From: Hoplostethus atlanticus
Taxonomy: Eukaryota > Chordata > Actinopteri > Trachichthyiformes > Trachichthyidae
Assembly: GCA_034670405.1 (NCBI GenBank)
Contig: JAXDDX010000005.1
Coordinates: 393,501 to 457,500 of the forward strand
Direction of reading: 5' to 3'
Length of the DNA stretch: 64,000 bases
Below are positions 1 to 11,971 of the stretch, piece after piece. Numbering within the stretch: the first letter of the stretch is position 1; each line of letters begins with the position of its first letter. The notes beneath the pieces were generated by a model. That model had not been told where the DNA came from and searched no databases. It saw only the letters and a program-made list of their open reading frames with translations. The translations under genes and the position numbers were made by a program.

Positions 1-1300
1 CACAGGGCCTCTCATGTGTTTCTATGGCGAACTGGCTAGTCAATTTGATAGCTTACGCTGAATAGCTAACTAGCGTAGCGCCAAAAGTGGGTTACTTTTT
101 AGCCAGTTGGACAGCTCATTTATTTGGGTAGTCAACTTCAACGTATTTTGTTCCGGTGATAGTTGCATGCACAGTGCCAAGTAACGTTTGGTCAGACTGA
201 GAAGACTGAGAAGCTAGCAAATCGTGTTAGCTATCGTTGACTTCCGTAGCTACTAAGCTAAAACGTGCAGTACCACAGTCTTCATAGGTTAGCTTGATGC
301 TCGCTGACGCTAGCAGACGTCAACTGCAGCTTCTGAGAACTCATCAGGACTTCCCGAGAAAAGCGCATGTTTAACCACCAGCTGTCTAACTATCTGGAGC
401 CAGGGCAGTAACGCTCCTTTGAACCGAGCATTTTAGTTTATAACATTAGTCTTCTGGTTTCACTTTAGACATGATCCTGTGTCTTGTGTACTAACTACGT
501 GGATGACATTTATCTCGACAGTCTTAGTATTTGTGATTCACGGTCAGAGGTAACTTTAGCGCTTATCCACGTTTCTCTTATTACACAATCAGTTTATGGA
601 TTTGAAGCGATTACGAATGCTGTCAGTGCAGGCAGGCACATTCTCCTCTGTGCTAGGGCCCCATTCGAGTAGCTATGTCATGTAAGCTGTTAAAGAGAGG
701 GAGAAAGTCATTTAAGTTATAATTTCTCAGTGATGGCTAGCTACAGAGTACTCCTTTTTATAATAGCTACTGGTATGAACAGAATATTGAAGATTGTTGC
801 GGCCCTATATCCCATTAGGGATAAAGAGGATTAAGTAAGTAAGTAATGAACACAATATGCAGCTCAAGGTTTTACTGAGAACTAAACTAAGCTATCCTCC
901 AACTACTCATTATGCCATGTGCATCCTAAGGAGTCTGCATATTTTCCTTATGTTTAGGTTATTGTTTTTTAGATTATATCATTCACTTTAAAACTGCTTT
1001 CAGTGAAGATGTGTTACTGCTTAGCACCTAAATAGAATAGAATACAACTTTATTGTCCAACCTAGCCTGGAAAATCATCACAGGTGAAAAACACATTTGA
1101 AAACAATAATACAGCAACATGCCAGATATCAGATGAACAAGACGACTGACTTAAGCAGTGGTAGTGCCAGTTGTATTCATAGTGATGCAATCAGTATTAC
1201 CGGCCAACATGTTCAGTGAGGCAGGGGTTTTATACCATCTGAGTCTATCATCATTGTTGTTGTCATCATCAATAACATCTTGTCTTCATGTCGTAAACAG
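1..1300. other. ptpn2 intron 1 (5' part truncated by window edge)
   Basis: No coding exon is recognised here. ptpn2 exon 1, which should encode roughly the first 22 residues (an IEREFEELD-like start in human, from memory), is not found, so the window probably begins inside intron 1. At about 1031-1150 an AATAGAATAGAATAC stretch followed by ACTTTATTGTCC resembles the 3' end of a dispersed repeat common in teleost genomes. The remainder is AT-rich unique sequence. Confidence 0.5.
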
Positions 1301-3416
1301 GAAATCCGTACCCAAGCCAGTGAATATCCCTACAAAGTGGCAAAACTTCCACTAAATCGGAATTTGAACCGATACAGAGATGTCAGCCCATGTGAGTATT
1401 GTGTCAACTAACATTTTTTTATATAAATGTACGTTATTTGGAATGCAATTTTTTTTAAATGGTTGATCATTTCTTGCTCTCCGGGTTTTAGATGATCACA
1501 GTCGGGTAAAACTTGAAAACTCTGAAAATGACTACATCAATGCAAGTTTAGTCATGGTGGAGGAAGCCCAAAGAGCTTACATCCTATCTCAGGTGAGGTT
1601 TTGTAAATCAGTCATTCAGCAGGCGTATGTTGAATAATCCTGTAGGCTACTTGCACAAGAATTTCAGTTATGAGCACAGATGTACTTTGATGTATTACCT
1701 GGGCGTTTAATATTGAGCAAAATTAAAATGTTTTTTTTATTTATTTCCACAGGGCCCTTTGAGGAATACCTGTGGCCATTTCTGGCTGATGATCTGGGAG
1801 CAGTGTTCCAAAGCTGTTATAATGCTCAACAGAGTCATTGAAAAAGGATCTGTGAGTACACTATAGTATTTCCTTGAACACACAAGCTTTAGCATAACGG
1901 CAGAGTCCCACTGATCATTGATTTCTTGGTCCTCAGAACGCAGCATTCGCAATGAATACTTGCTCTATAAGCAGAAAAATAGCGTTTTCTCTTGTCTATT
2001 GGGTGTATTTCCTTCTGTCCATCAAGGCACAAAACACATTCCTTTGACATAACATCCACATGAATGATGATGGAGTGTTCCTTTAAGTACACGTGCATCT
2101 GTCTTCTGTGCTGCTGCAAAGCATCAGTCCAAACCCATCCTTCAGTAGACACCGGCATGTTGCCTCCTATCCAAGATTTCATTTATTTTCTCCCCAACAG
2201 GAAAAGTGTGCACAGTACTGGCCCACCACAGAAGAGCAACAGATGTCTTTTACAGACACAGGGTTCGTTGTGAGGCTGGTTTCAGAGGAGGACCGATCCT
2301 ATTATACAATACGAGTGCTAGAACTGCAAAACACAAAGGTGAGCACGTGAGGGCAAACAATGAGAGTAACTTCATTTTCAATTTCTCAAGTGGTCGGATT
2401 TCATAGATGTTATTTTGAGTTTTGTAGCTGCTTCAGGCATAATGCAGTCTATCATAGTATTTTAAAAGTTAACTTCTTTTCTTTGTCTATGTTTGTGCAT
2501 CTAGACTTTATTTCCAGGGTGTCTGCAGGTCCTGAAAAAGTCTAAAAGGTCTTGAATACAGTTGATTTATAGCATTTTAAGTCTTAAATTCATATTTTTG
2601 AGGTCATGAATGGTTTGCTTTCTGGATGTGCTGTTTTTCTGGTGAAAAATCAGCTCAGTTATGCAGAGGTTTACTCTGATAGGACACAGTTATTACATTC
2701 ATTTACATTTCGTTCCAACTTCTGTCAAATTGAACTTGATCAAATTGATTGATTGCCCCCACTGTATTTTCAACTGTAATTTAGCCCCACCAAGACAAAT
2801 TCTTCAGTCACTGAAGGCACTTGGCAAAGGTGTGTCTGTGTCAACATTACTTGTTTCCCTGGTCCAGACAGGGGAGGTGAGGGAGATCTACCACTTCCAC
2901 TACACCACGTGGCCTGACTTTGGCGTCCCAGAATCCCCTGCCTCCTTCCTCAACTTCCTCTTCAAGGTTCGGGAATCGGGTTCGTTGGGTGCGGAGCACG
3001 GGCCCTCGGTGGTGCACTGTAGTGCTGGGATAGGACGCTCAGGGACCTTCTCCTTGGTGGACACCTGCCTGATTCTGGTAAGGACAGGAAGGGGAAATTG
3101 GTTAGAGGGCAAGGAGGGAAAGGGTTACCCAAGAGATTTGAGGTTTGGCAAAAAGGTTAGATGGGCGAGCCTGCTGATGTTAGTCACAGCTACATAGGGA
3201 CTAGTTGTGACATGCTAGTATGATGATGATGATGACGGTGGTGGTGGTGATGATAATTCATAATACAAGGGGTAAAAATGTGCTCACTTAACATTTTCAC
3301 TTCCACATTACATTAGAGAAACTTACAAAATGAAACTGGGTAAATGCTCAAGAAATGCTCTTTGCCATCCATATTTTGTTTTTTCCTTTTTGACAGAAAT
3401 TCTAACTAAAGTCTAG

Positions 3417-3461
<45 letters not shown>

Positions 3462-5965
3462 ACCATATATATAAGACCATATATATATATATATTTATAA
3501 TGGTTTAGAGCCTCATCTCACATATTCTGACATTTTTTGCTGTGAAGAATCTTCATCCATAGCATGATACAGCATAGTTATTAGGGGCAAGACAATCATA
3601 CTAAACACTAAACAAAAAAACTCAAATCAAGAAAAGCATGAAATTGAAACTGTAGGCACCCTCTCAGTAACATACCTGAATAGGTAGATGGTATGGACCT
3701 TTAGTTAAGTAGGCCAAATGTGTCTTAAGTTAACCAGTATTTTGTGAGAACACAAGCTTAGGTACACATTCTTTTCAACTGTACTATAAACACGTTAATC
3801 TGTTGTGCAGATGGACAGGAGGAAGGACCCATCCTCAGTGGACATCCAGAGGGTCCTACTGGACATGAGGGAGTACCGCATGGGCCTGATCCAGACCTCC
3901 GACCAGCTCCGCTTCTCCTACATGGCTGTCATTGAGGGAGCCAAGCTCATCCCGAAAGACAACCCAACACAGGTATTGAACCACAGGGACCTGGATTATG
4001 TACCTTTTTATTGTATGTACAGCCCATTGGTTAGAGGGATTGACCCATACCCAAAAGGTCACAGGGTTCAATCCTATAACAGCCAGGGTGTTCACCAACA
4101 GCCATGCATCCTGTTGAAGTTGAAGCAAAATTTTCAATGTAAAAATTTAAAAATGTATTTGATATGCAGTATGTAGCTGGCTGTTATATAATCTGCACTC
4201 TCAGCTATTCTCAGTTCACCTCAATCCTTGACAATGTTTGAGCTAGCTATTCTTGCTTAGGTCTACAAACTAAAAATGTATAAAAAAACAAAGGTGACTT
4301 TGGTCATTGATGGATGCATTGTGAAAGTGTGTGAAAGGACTGTGACAATCTTGAGTGGTTAAAAATATATTGCAAAGTGGCCTTACTGCATGTCCCACTA
4401 AGCAGTATTGCTTTATTTCTTTTGACAACAGATTCTTTGTTCAGCACTCCTGAGATGCTCCCTCTCTCTCTCTGTCATGCATTGTGAGAACATGCTTATC
4501 TTTGTGTGTCGCGCCTTTGTGTTTCGTCCCCTGTAGCAGAACAAGCCAGATCTGCCCCCTCCTCCTCCGCCGCCGCCCAGACCTCACTTCAATGACAACA
4601 GGCCCAATGGCCAGCCAGGACCCTGCGTGGAGCCAGAGGCTGCCTCAATAGGCGACCAATCAGCAGGGGAACCAGCCGACACACTCAGCCAAGACCACAA
4701 TGTGGCAGAGAGCTCTGAGCAGTAAGTAGCACAGCTCAACACTTGGTATTGGTGTGTGTGTGTAAGTGGTTGAGGGTGGGGAGGACTGAAGCTAGTTAAA
4801 AAAAAAAAATAATCCACCCTTAAACAGCTATTGGGTTTTGCCTCGGGGACAAAAGCAGGGTTCGGGTGCAGAAGCACCTTAGTGAAGCCTTGCGCCAACT
4901 GCATGCACGATGGACGAGTGGATAGCGCATCCAATTCACTCAATGCATTGAACATCACAGTCAATGATAAATAACAGTGTAAGAGTGTCTGAGGGTAGTA
5001 TTTTCCTTTTAAGGCCACCGTATACTAGCTGCAGAAACTAATTTCAGCAGCTTCGTACAGGCAAAAGGACACGTTTGCGGAATAAAAGAAAGCACAGCAT
5101 TGGCTTTGCACTCCGCAGTGTGGACAGGCTTCTAGCTAAATGCGTCAAATTCTTCACGCACCAGCCCCAACTGCACGACCAGCTGCAATTGGTCTAAAAT
5201 ATTGTATGATTGGTTGTGTGTCCTTGAGGAAAAGTCTTTCCGTTTTCTTCTCCAGTTCATTGCCTTTGTTTACATCTCCGTGCTAACATCAATTTCATAA
5301 TGAATCGTTTCAAGGCTTGGCTTGCTGAGCTTGTGAGAGCATATCTGCACCTTTATGGTTGATCAAATGGCTTCTAAATCCTCGTATCCACTCAGCCACC
5401 TTTGTCGCTCTTTCACAGCAGCTGTTGTTCCAGTTTCCCTAGGTCGCGGTTTCCTCTTTCATCTTCATGTGCCGCCACTGGCATGGATTATAAATAAACA
5501 AACAATACAAAGCCACAGCGAGTATACATGAATTTATATGAGGTGACTGTGTTTGACTGTGTTTCTATTTCAGGCAAGTTTGACTTCATTGTTCATACAC
5601 TACCGCCCTAAGATTACGGTTTAGCCTCGGAGAAACTTGAACTCTAAAACTTTTCCCCCCTCTTTTCAAATCTAATAAAACTTCTATACTCCGGCACAGC
5701 AGTGGCACCGTGCATGTGATTGATCGGCTTTTCACAATATTGTTTGCTGACTACTTATCCTTGTCATTATTTCAGCCTGAGAAAGCGGCACCGTGAGGAG
5801 AGGATCGCTAGCACTGCACAGAAGGTCCAGCTGATGAAACAGAGACTGACCGACTCGGAGAGAAACAAAGAAAAGTGGCTGTATTGGAGGCCCATTCTAC
5901 TCAATGTAGGTGCCGGGGCAGCCTTGGCTGTTGGCCTGCTGGTGTGCTGGATGTACTCTCAGTAA
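1301..5965 (+). CDS. ptpn2: Tyrosine-protein phosphatase non-receptor type 2 (TC-PTP), partial, exons 2-9
   Basis: Classical non-receptor tyrosine phosphatase that dephosphorylates JAK/STAT and receptor tyrosine kinases. Exons by splice joining: 1301-1391, 1492-1592, 1753-1851, 2201-2338, 2868-3077, 3811-3972, 4537-4721, 5776-5965 (TAA). All introns are GT-AG and all junctions stay in frame, giving 391 residues. Visible motifs are the [14 protein letters not shown] phosphotyrosine loop, NDYINASL, the [12 protein letters not shown] loop, the [12 protein letters not shown] signature (catalytic Cys codon 3018-3020) and the [11 protein letters not shown] loop. The catalytic Cys is residue 194 of the visible part and the WPD Asp residue 160. 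Human PTPN2 has C216 and D182, so about 22 N-terminal residues are missing, matching an absent exon 1. PTPN2 rather than PTPN1 is chosen from [15 protein letters not shown] and the tail [12 protein letters not shown] followed by WLYWRPIL. The tail ends in a hydrophobic segment (about 5895-5955), the ER anchor of the TC48-type isoform. Teleost paralogues (a/b) cannot be told apart here. Confidence 0.95.
2868..3077 (+). CDS. ptpn2: ptpn2 exon 6: catalytic exon (WPD loop and P-loop)
   Basis: This 70-codon exon holds both catalytic elements: the general-acid Asp of TTWPDFGVP and the nucleophile Cys of [10 protein letters not shown] with its Arg. It is preceded by GGTCCAG and followed by GTAAGG. 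It is almost identical in sequence to mammalian TC-PTP/PTP1B as I recall them, so the enzyme is expected to be active. Reading from upstream of the acceptor into this exon gives a longer open frame that is only intron read-through. Confidence 0.95.
3417..3495. repeat. (AT)n microsatellite in ptpn2 intron 6
   Basis: About 21 AT units (3418-3459) are followed by two AAGACCATATAT-type units and a second short AT run. A GAT/GGT-rich stretch lies just upstream at 3220-3256. The rest of intron 6 (3078-3810) is unremarkable. Confidence 0.9.
4010..4200 (+). mobile_element. tRNA-derived SINE-like fragment in ptpn2 intron 7
   Basis: An A-box-like TTGGTTAGAGGG (4028-4039) precedes a B-box-like GGTTCAATCC (4065-4074) at pol III promoter spacing, just after the exon 7 donor. 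The downstream part is diverged and the 3' end is not defined. The remainder of the intron to 4536 is AT-rich with nothing recognisable. Confidence 0.5.
4537..4721 (+). CDS. ptpn2: ptpn2 exon 8: proline-rich linker with tandem NAGNAG acceptor
   Basis: The exon encodes the low-conservation linker between the phosphatase domain and the membrane tail. It starts with QNKPDL, then eight consecutive prolines and RP, followed by an acidic Ser/Gln/Glu-rich stretch ending ESSE. The acceptor reads CTGTAGCAGAAC, so splicing at either AG keeps frame and adds or removes one Gln. The 3' end is a split codon (CA|C, His) joined to exon 9 at 5776. A polyproline-Arg motif at this position recalls the SH3-binding linker of PTP1B more than human TC-PTP. 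Confidence 0.85.
5008..5560. mobile_element. Possible degenerate DNA-transposon/MITE fragment in ptpn2 intron 8
   Basis: A GGCCACCGTATACTAGCTGC-type terminus starts at about 5013 after TTTTAA, as in many teleost non-autonomous elements. At about 5300-5362 a short + frame reads roughly as [18 protein letters not shown], which loosely resembles the start of a MADF/Myb-type domain of PIF/Harbinger accessory proteins. No matching opposite terminus was found, so the class is a guess. Confidence 0.3.
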
Positions 5966-8400
5966 AAAAAAAACGAAAAAAAAACTGTTGGTCACATAAA
6001 ACTGACTCTTATTTTGCACCAGTACCTGGGATTAGGTACTTCTTCTTTAAGTAGATTAGATGGTAATATGTGCATAACTGGGGGTATTTATTTCTTAAGG
6101 TCAAAATGCCAGAGCGCTAGATCAAATGAGTGTGTGTATATTTTTCATGTAAGATCTAAACAAAAATAGTAACATCTCAGGATCTTGGTGCCAGCACGGT
6201 GATTTAATTTGTTTCCTCTATTGATGAATGTACTGTGTCATAACAAAATGCTTTGGAAAAAAAACTTGCTAAAGGTGCAGTACAAAGAAAAAGAATATTC
6301 TGACAATTTTATTTTTGCATTCTTTATTTGTAAAGGTCAGATGTTTATTGATCATCTGTGGACATGTTTTACATTTTGCATTTCAAATGGTGTGTGCTGA
6401 CTTTCCATCCTACCATAGATACTTAAGAAGCTCCAGAGCCTAGAGGTCAATTACAATAGAGTTTTATTTCTATAATGAAATTTGTTCTGTGTTTCATGCA
6501 TGCATGCATTTAGAAGTTTTCCAGAGCGCCTCTTGTTCTTCCATTTGTGTCAGCAGGGCATGCCAATTTGGCCGGATATATTTTTGTGTTATCAGACACT
6601 TCTGGTCAGCTGCCTCGCTGATGTTTCAAACTCTGCTAGAATGTTAATCTGTCCTTTTTTTATTTTCTATTGTGTGAACACATTTTCATAGGTTTTTAGT
6701 TCTCACGTGGATCAAATAAGCTGTCGGATCCCTTGCTGCCTAGTGCGTGTGTTTACCCACTGGTTGGGTTAATGTGTGTATTTTCAGGTTATCACACTGT
6801 TACCCTGGGAGGGAAACAAAGCAAAGTTGTCCATTTCACATAGGGATTCAGTGTGACAAGTTGTTTATTGAAGAATCCCTTAGTTGTACTCCCATTACAT
6901 AGAATGTATTTTCTATTGGGTCTATGACACAACTGACACCTGCATTACAAAGTGATACTAGTCACAGTAGTTTTGCATTGGTCTTACCATGGAATAGCAT
7001 GGAATACGTTTTGTGTGACTTCTTAATTTGAGAAATGTGCCCATAGCCAGATTGGTTTTAGATTGACTGGGACCAATATAAAGCTAAAGGTATGTTCTTA
7101 GTGCAATTTACAGGTTTGAGCAGGGCACCTTGCATTCAAATTCAAAGTTATAAGAGATGTCGATGACAAATTAGATGGCAAACAGAGAAGTATTTATTAG
7201 TCTGCTGGTTGGGATACTTTTTAATGTGCCTTGAAGTGAGTCAAATGGTTCCATAGAAAAACAAAAAAAATGAGTGCTGCAAGGTTTCCTACCATGACCA
7301 ATATAGCAAAATTAGCTCCACACAGCACCATGAGCTGTCATTTCCCAGACTAGAGAATAACACATTTGCACTGCATTGAACAATATCCTGTAAATGGAGA
7401 TGTGATACAATTAAAGTTGTATCAAAGTTGATTACACACCAAATGTGTTGTTGGCATGTACTAATGTCTTGAGATGAAATGATTGATTGTTCTAAGACAC
7501 TGGATATTTACCTCTATTGGATGTGGCTTTTACTCAATTCTTATTTAATCCAGAAAAGACATTTTTGCCATAACATTCCATTCATTATTTTTCTCCACAT
7601 AAGATTCAGGGGAGTTTTGTACCTGCTGAGCTGCAGTGAGAACATGACAGATGGTGTTTTGAAAAGCAAACAAAACATGAACTTCTTAAATAAAATATTC
7701 CTCTTTTATAACAAAACCTGCTTGTCTGGTTTGATGGGGTTTTTTTTACTCACTCATTTAAAGCAGCTTTAGAAAGGCCTGAGTCAACACACAGCTTTCA
7801 GCATCCACCCACTGCTGTGCTGTATTATAGTCATAATTTCATTTTGACCATGAGTTGAATCAATGCAAGCGAGACTGGATGCCCTTCACCATGGATTCCA
7901 GGAACTGATTCAATATTTCAAGAAGAGGCCTTTGCTCATATTGACTGCGTAGTAATTTCATTTTCTCTTGCCTCTGGGGTTGGGCTGGAGTGTGTGGAGG
8001 AGGATGAAACACTTTTTCTTCCATTATGCTCGCAACCTAAGGTACATGAATGCATTTTGTAGATTCCTCGGTGCAATGCAAACATTTATATCTTTATCTG
8101 TCTATACATATGAAGTCAAAGATGGAGGCAAAAACTTAATCAAAGTATTGTTCTTAATAATATTAGATTGATTTTATTTGATTGAAATCAAAATATCAGT
8201 GGGAAAGTTAATCTTTTAATTGACAGACCTGTCACTTGAAAGTAAAAACTACAGTGCAAACTACAAACTGGTCCTTTACTGATTGTCTCGGGTTGCTGAC
8301 GACATTACGCTGCCGATACAATTCCTGTATAAAATGTCAAATCCTTTTTCAACAATAACAAAATAAAAGTAAAATAAAAATCAATTCAATAAAACATCTA
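5966..8400 (+). other. ptpn2 3' UTR and intergenic spacer
   Basis: No coding exon is seen on either strand between the ptpn2 stop and the cep76 promoter. Polyadenylation signals AATAAA occur at 7689-7694 and in a cluster at 8362-8367, 8373-8378 and 8389-8394, so a long AT-rich 3' UTR of 1.7-2.4 kb is possible. A CATGCATGCATGCATT run lies near 6498. I looked here on the minus strand for a psmg2-like gene and did not recognise one. Confidence 0.5.
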
Positions 8401-8439
8401 CATACTCGTATCATATTTGGCGTGTGTAATTTGTTTAAG

Positions 8440-8729
8440 GGTTGAATTAGTAACATTTTTGTCTGTTACCGGAGGGGGCTTTCAGGCACCAGTGTGGACG
8501 CATTCCCGCTTGCTTTTCCGCCACAGTTTAAGTTTAAACTGACAGTTGTGTCTGTCAGGAGCTGGCTCGAAATTAGGTTGCGTTTTACACGTCAAATGCA
8601 TACTAGTAAGAAATATAGCTAAAAAATATAACGCAAAATCGGTATTTATTGTTTCTCAGAGTATCCCTCCAGCGCTAACTTGGCTAGCTAGCTCCAGACG
8701 CCTGGCAGAGGTCAGCTGCTAATGTTACC
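8440..8729 (+). promoter_or_regulatory. cep76 promoter / 5' UTR region
   Basis: The sequence between the last AATAAA cluster and the cep76 start codon is locally richer in CpG and has no TATA box at a convincing position. The ATG at 8730 sits in GTTACCATGTC, a reasonable Kozak context (A at -3 would be preferred; the local base is A of ACC). The transcription start is not determinable by eye. Confidence 0.45.
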
Positions 8730-11700
8730 ATGTCTCTGCATCCAGAGAAAGCCTCCGAGCTGAAGCAAATCATTCACAACCATCTGATCAAGGTGAGCAG
8801 AGTAGGACTTTCACTACACCACCTTTATCTCTAGATACTTGCATTGCTGAATAGTGCACTGCCATATGCCCTAATTACCTAGGTGACGTTAGCTACATGC
8901 ATTGGCTTTCCTGATAGGGAGTGAATTTAACGCCAAAATCCAAAAATCGGGCAATTTAGTGTGTTCCTGCTTATCGGCAAATGTACACAGTGAACCACTT
9001 CAGAAACTTGAAATCGTATTGAAATAAAGGGCTGTTTGGTGGATTCAGTGCACACTATTGATTCGTAAAGTTTCCTAACTCTTGTTGTACCATGTATATT
9101 CCTTTGCCAATAAACAAGGCTACATGAAATTACTGTAAGAGAGGACTGTACGTATCGGGTCTGGGCAAAGTCCCTGCATCTAATATTGTTTTCTTATATC
9201 AGATGATAAAGTGGAGCCATTACTAATGGCAGGCAAGATATTATTATTTGGTCAATGTGATAAATTATTAGACGTAGGCAGTGATGTGGTAAATGAAAAG
9301 CTGAGAGAACTATGAACTGCAGTCATTGATCAAACACCAATATAAATAAAAATCAATTATATTTGTATAATCGTTTTTTTTCCTTAAAGGCCCTGTCTTC
9401 GTCTGACTTACAACAGTTTGATACTGCTTACTTTGATGTATACTATGAATTTAGTTCAAGATTTGATAAAGCCAATCCTAACCCTAGCCTAAAAACATGA
9501 GCTCCAAGGGTGTTGGACTCATGACTTCCAAATGACCAAATACAAACAATATATTTGATACTAACATGTTCTTCTGTGGTTGTCAGATCGATATCCATGG
9601 GAAGATCCGAGAGGTGCTGGCTGAAACTGTGAGGGATGATCAGGGTCCAGGACATCAAACTGTGTCTGAGGCGGATTTCCTACATGCTCTGCAGCGCAGG
9701 GGCATCATAGATGATGTGATGAAGGACCTACACTTTGCCAAGGTAGTCAGGCAATTTTAAGATTTGCGCACTTGCTGACGAGGCCAGCATGTTCACTTTA
9801 ATTCAGTCAGTTCAAAATTAAGACTCTGCCTAAAGGTTTGGAAATAACAACTCTCATAAATATTGTTTACAAAACGAGTCCTTACCGAACTGATTGAATT
9901 TAATTCAGTCCTGCTTGGTTCAGGATAATGTATGACTTCTCCATTATATGAAGCTGTCTATTACCTAACTGCTAACCACTCTGCACTTTTGTCATCTTGG
10001 TTTGATTTGGTAGGAAGTACCGGCAGACACAGAAAAAGGATCTCCTCCAAAGCCTGCTACTCACTTTGTTGACAAAGATCTTACTCAGTTAAAGAAAAGT
10101 AAGAAAAATAATTTACAAGCTCAAATTAACCAAGATCATGGCATGGCCTACTTTCTTTCACTCCAGGTGTCCCTGTTTGTATTTGAAATTATAGCGAATG
10201 TGTCTTCGTCTTCCTCTCAGCCAACATTGACCCAACTCGCCGGTACCTTTATCTACAAGTGCTTGGTGGTAAGGCGTTTCTGGAGCACCTCCAGGAGCCA
10301 GAGCCCTTACCTGGTCAGGTGTGCTCTACCTTTACACTCTACCTGCACTTCCGCAACCAGAGGTTTCGCTCAAAGCCGGTGCCATGTGCCTGCGAACCCG
10401 ACCTGCAAGAGGGCTTCCTCTTAGAGATGCATAGAGATGGCATGGGTACGTGTTTTCTACTAAACTATTCCAAATGCAATTGTGTAATTTTGCCACCAGT
10501 TAGGACCAACAATCGTTAAACGTTTGCTTCCTGTTGCCTAATATATTATCCATATTGAATTTGTCCAATTTATCATTGTTGAAGTCAACACAATAAAAAT
10601 TGGGAAAATGGGGGTGTTCTAAAACTTTTGACCGGTAGTGTATATTATCTTAAGTACAGTTAATATTACTCAATAACATCAAAACATAATGGTTTCATAT
10701 ATTGTGGTATGTTATGTCTGTTATTACTGTTTATTTTCAAGTGGTAATCCACAAAATACCGTTTTGGTGGGAATCGCTGCTCATAATAACCACCAAGTTC
10801 TTCTTCTATTCATTACAAACAATCCGCTGTTGCTACAGCCGGGTGTTTAGAACAGCAAATGTAAACGCTTTCATGTACTGGCTATAGGTTGGATCAGTCA
10901 CTATTGTGCTATATCAATTGGCGAGTAGCAAAACAGACAATCACTTATATGAAAATGTTGCAAATTATTTTATTACTTTAAACCTTTTGATGAGCGCTCT
11001 GTTCTGTATCATGTCATCTATTTTATTTTTGTTCCACTCTTGGTATGGCAGGAGAGGGTAGTAAGATGGCGGACGCCACCACCATGCTGTCTATCTGTGA
11101 CCCGGTTCACTTGGTGCTGATCAAGACGGACACCTCCAGCGAGACGACGCTGGTCTCCTCCTACTTCCTGGACTGGAGGACCGTCCTCAGCTCGCCCATC
11201 GGGAAGACCTGCGTTGCAGTGGAGTTGCTGGGCGTTGGTGAGGAAGAGTTGTGTTTGAAATAAAGTATTATTTATTGTTTAGTATTGTTTACATTTCTTT
11301 TAAAGGAATCACTTTAGCTAAGAACTAACCTTTTTATTGGTAGTTATAGTAAATGTAAATCAAAACTGTTGACATCAAATAAAATCACTGTAATAGTTAT
11401 AAAGCCACTGGCTCCAATTATATCAATATCAGTCAATAAGGGCCTCTAAAGATCAGTGATCAGCCTATACTAGGGGTCAACCCATTCCAATATAATATAG
11501 ATATTGGAATGAATTAGAAAGGTGAATCTGCTAGCCACCAGGCAATGTTTAAACAGATTCATTCCTAGACTGAATTGTCTGAATTACTCACACTTCCATA
11601 GTTTGCGAGTTGGTTTCTGGATGGTTGGACAATTCTGAAACATACTGCATATTATTAGGAATTACATATTAGATCAAAATCTGCCTATTTTCTTATTATA

Positions 11701-11926
11701 AAATCTTTCAACTTTATCCTATCAGTGTCTAAGCAGCCCTAGATATGGGGCTAAATCCATAGCCAGCAAATAAACCTGTAGAGGTGTAAAGTTAGTGTAA
11801 TGTAGTTTGTGTAAAGGAACTGTGTAAAGTAGCTAATTAGTAAGTAAATGGTGGAAACGCAAGACATGTAGAAAACACCTGTCATTCGATAGTCTCGATG
11901 ACATGGCAACAGCTTAAAGTAACAGC

Positions 11927-11971
<45 letters not shown>

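Noticed and set aside
1-480. ptpn2 exon 1 and promoter
   Set aside because: Searched for an IEREFEELD-like start after each ATG and found none; exon 1 must be upstream.
2661-3197. 178-codon frame as a single exon
   Set aside because: Only 2868-3077 is real ptpn2 exon 6; the rest is intron read-through across good splice sites.
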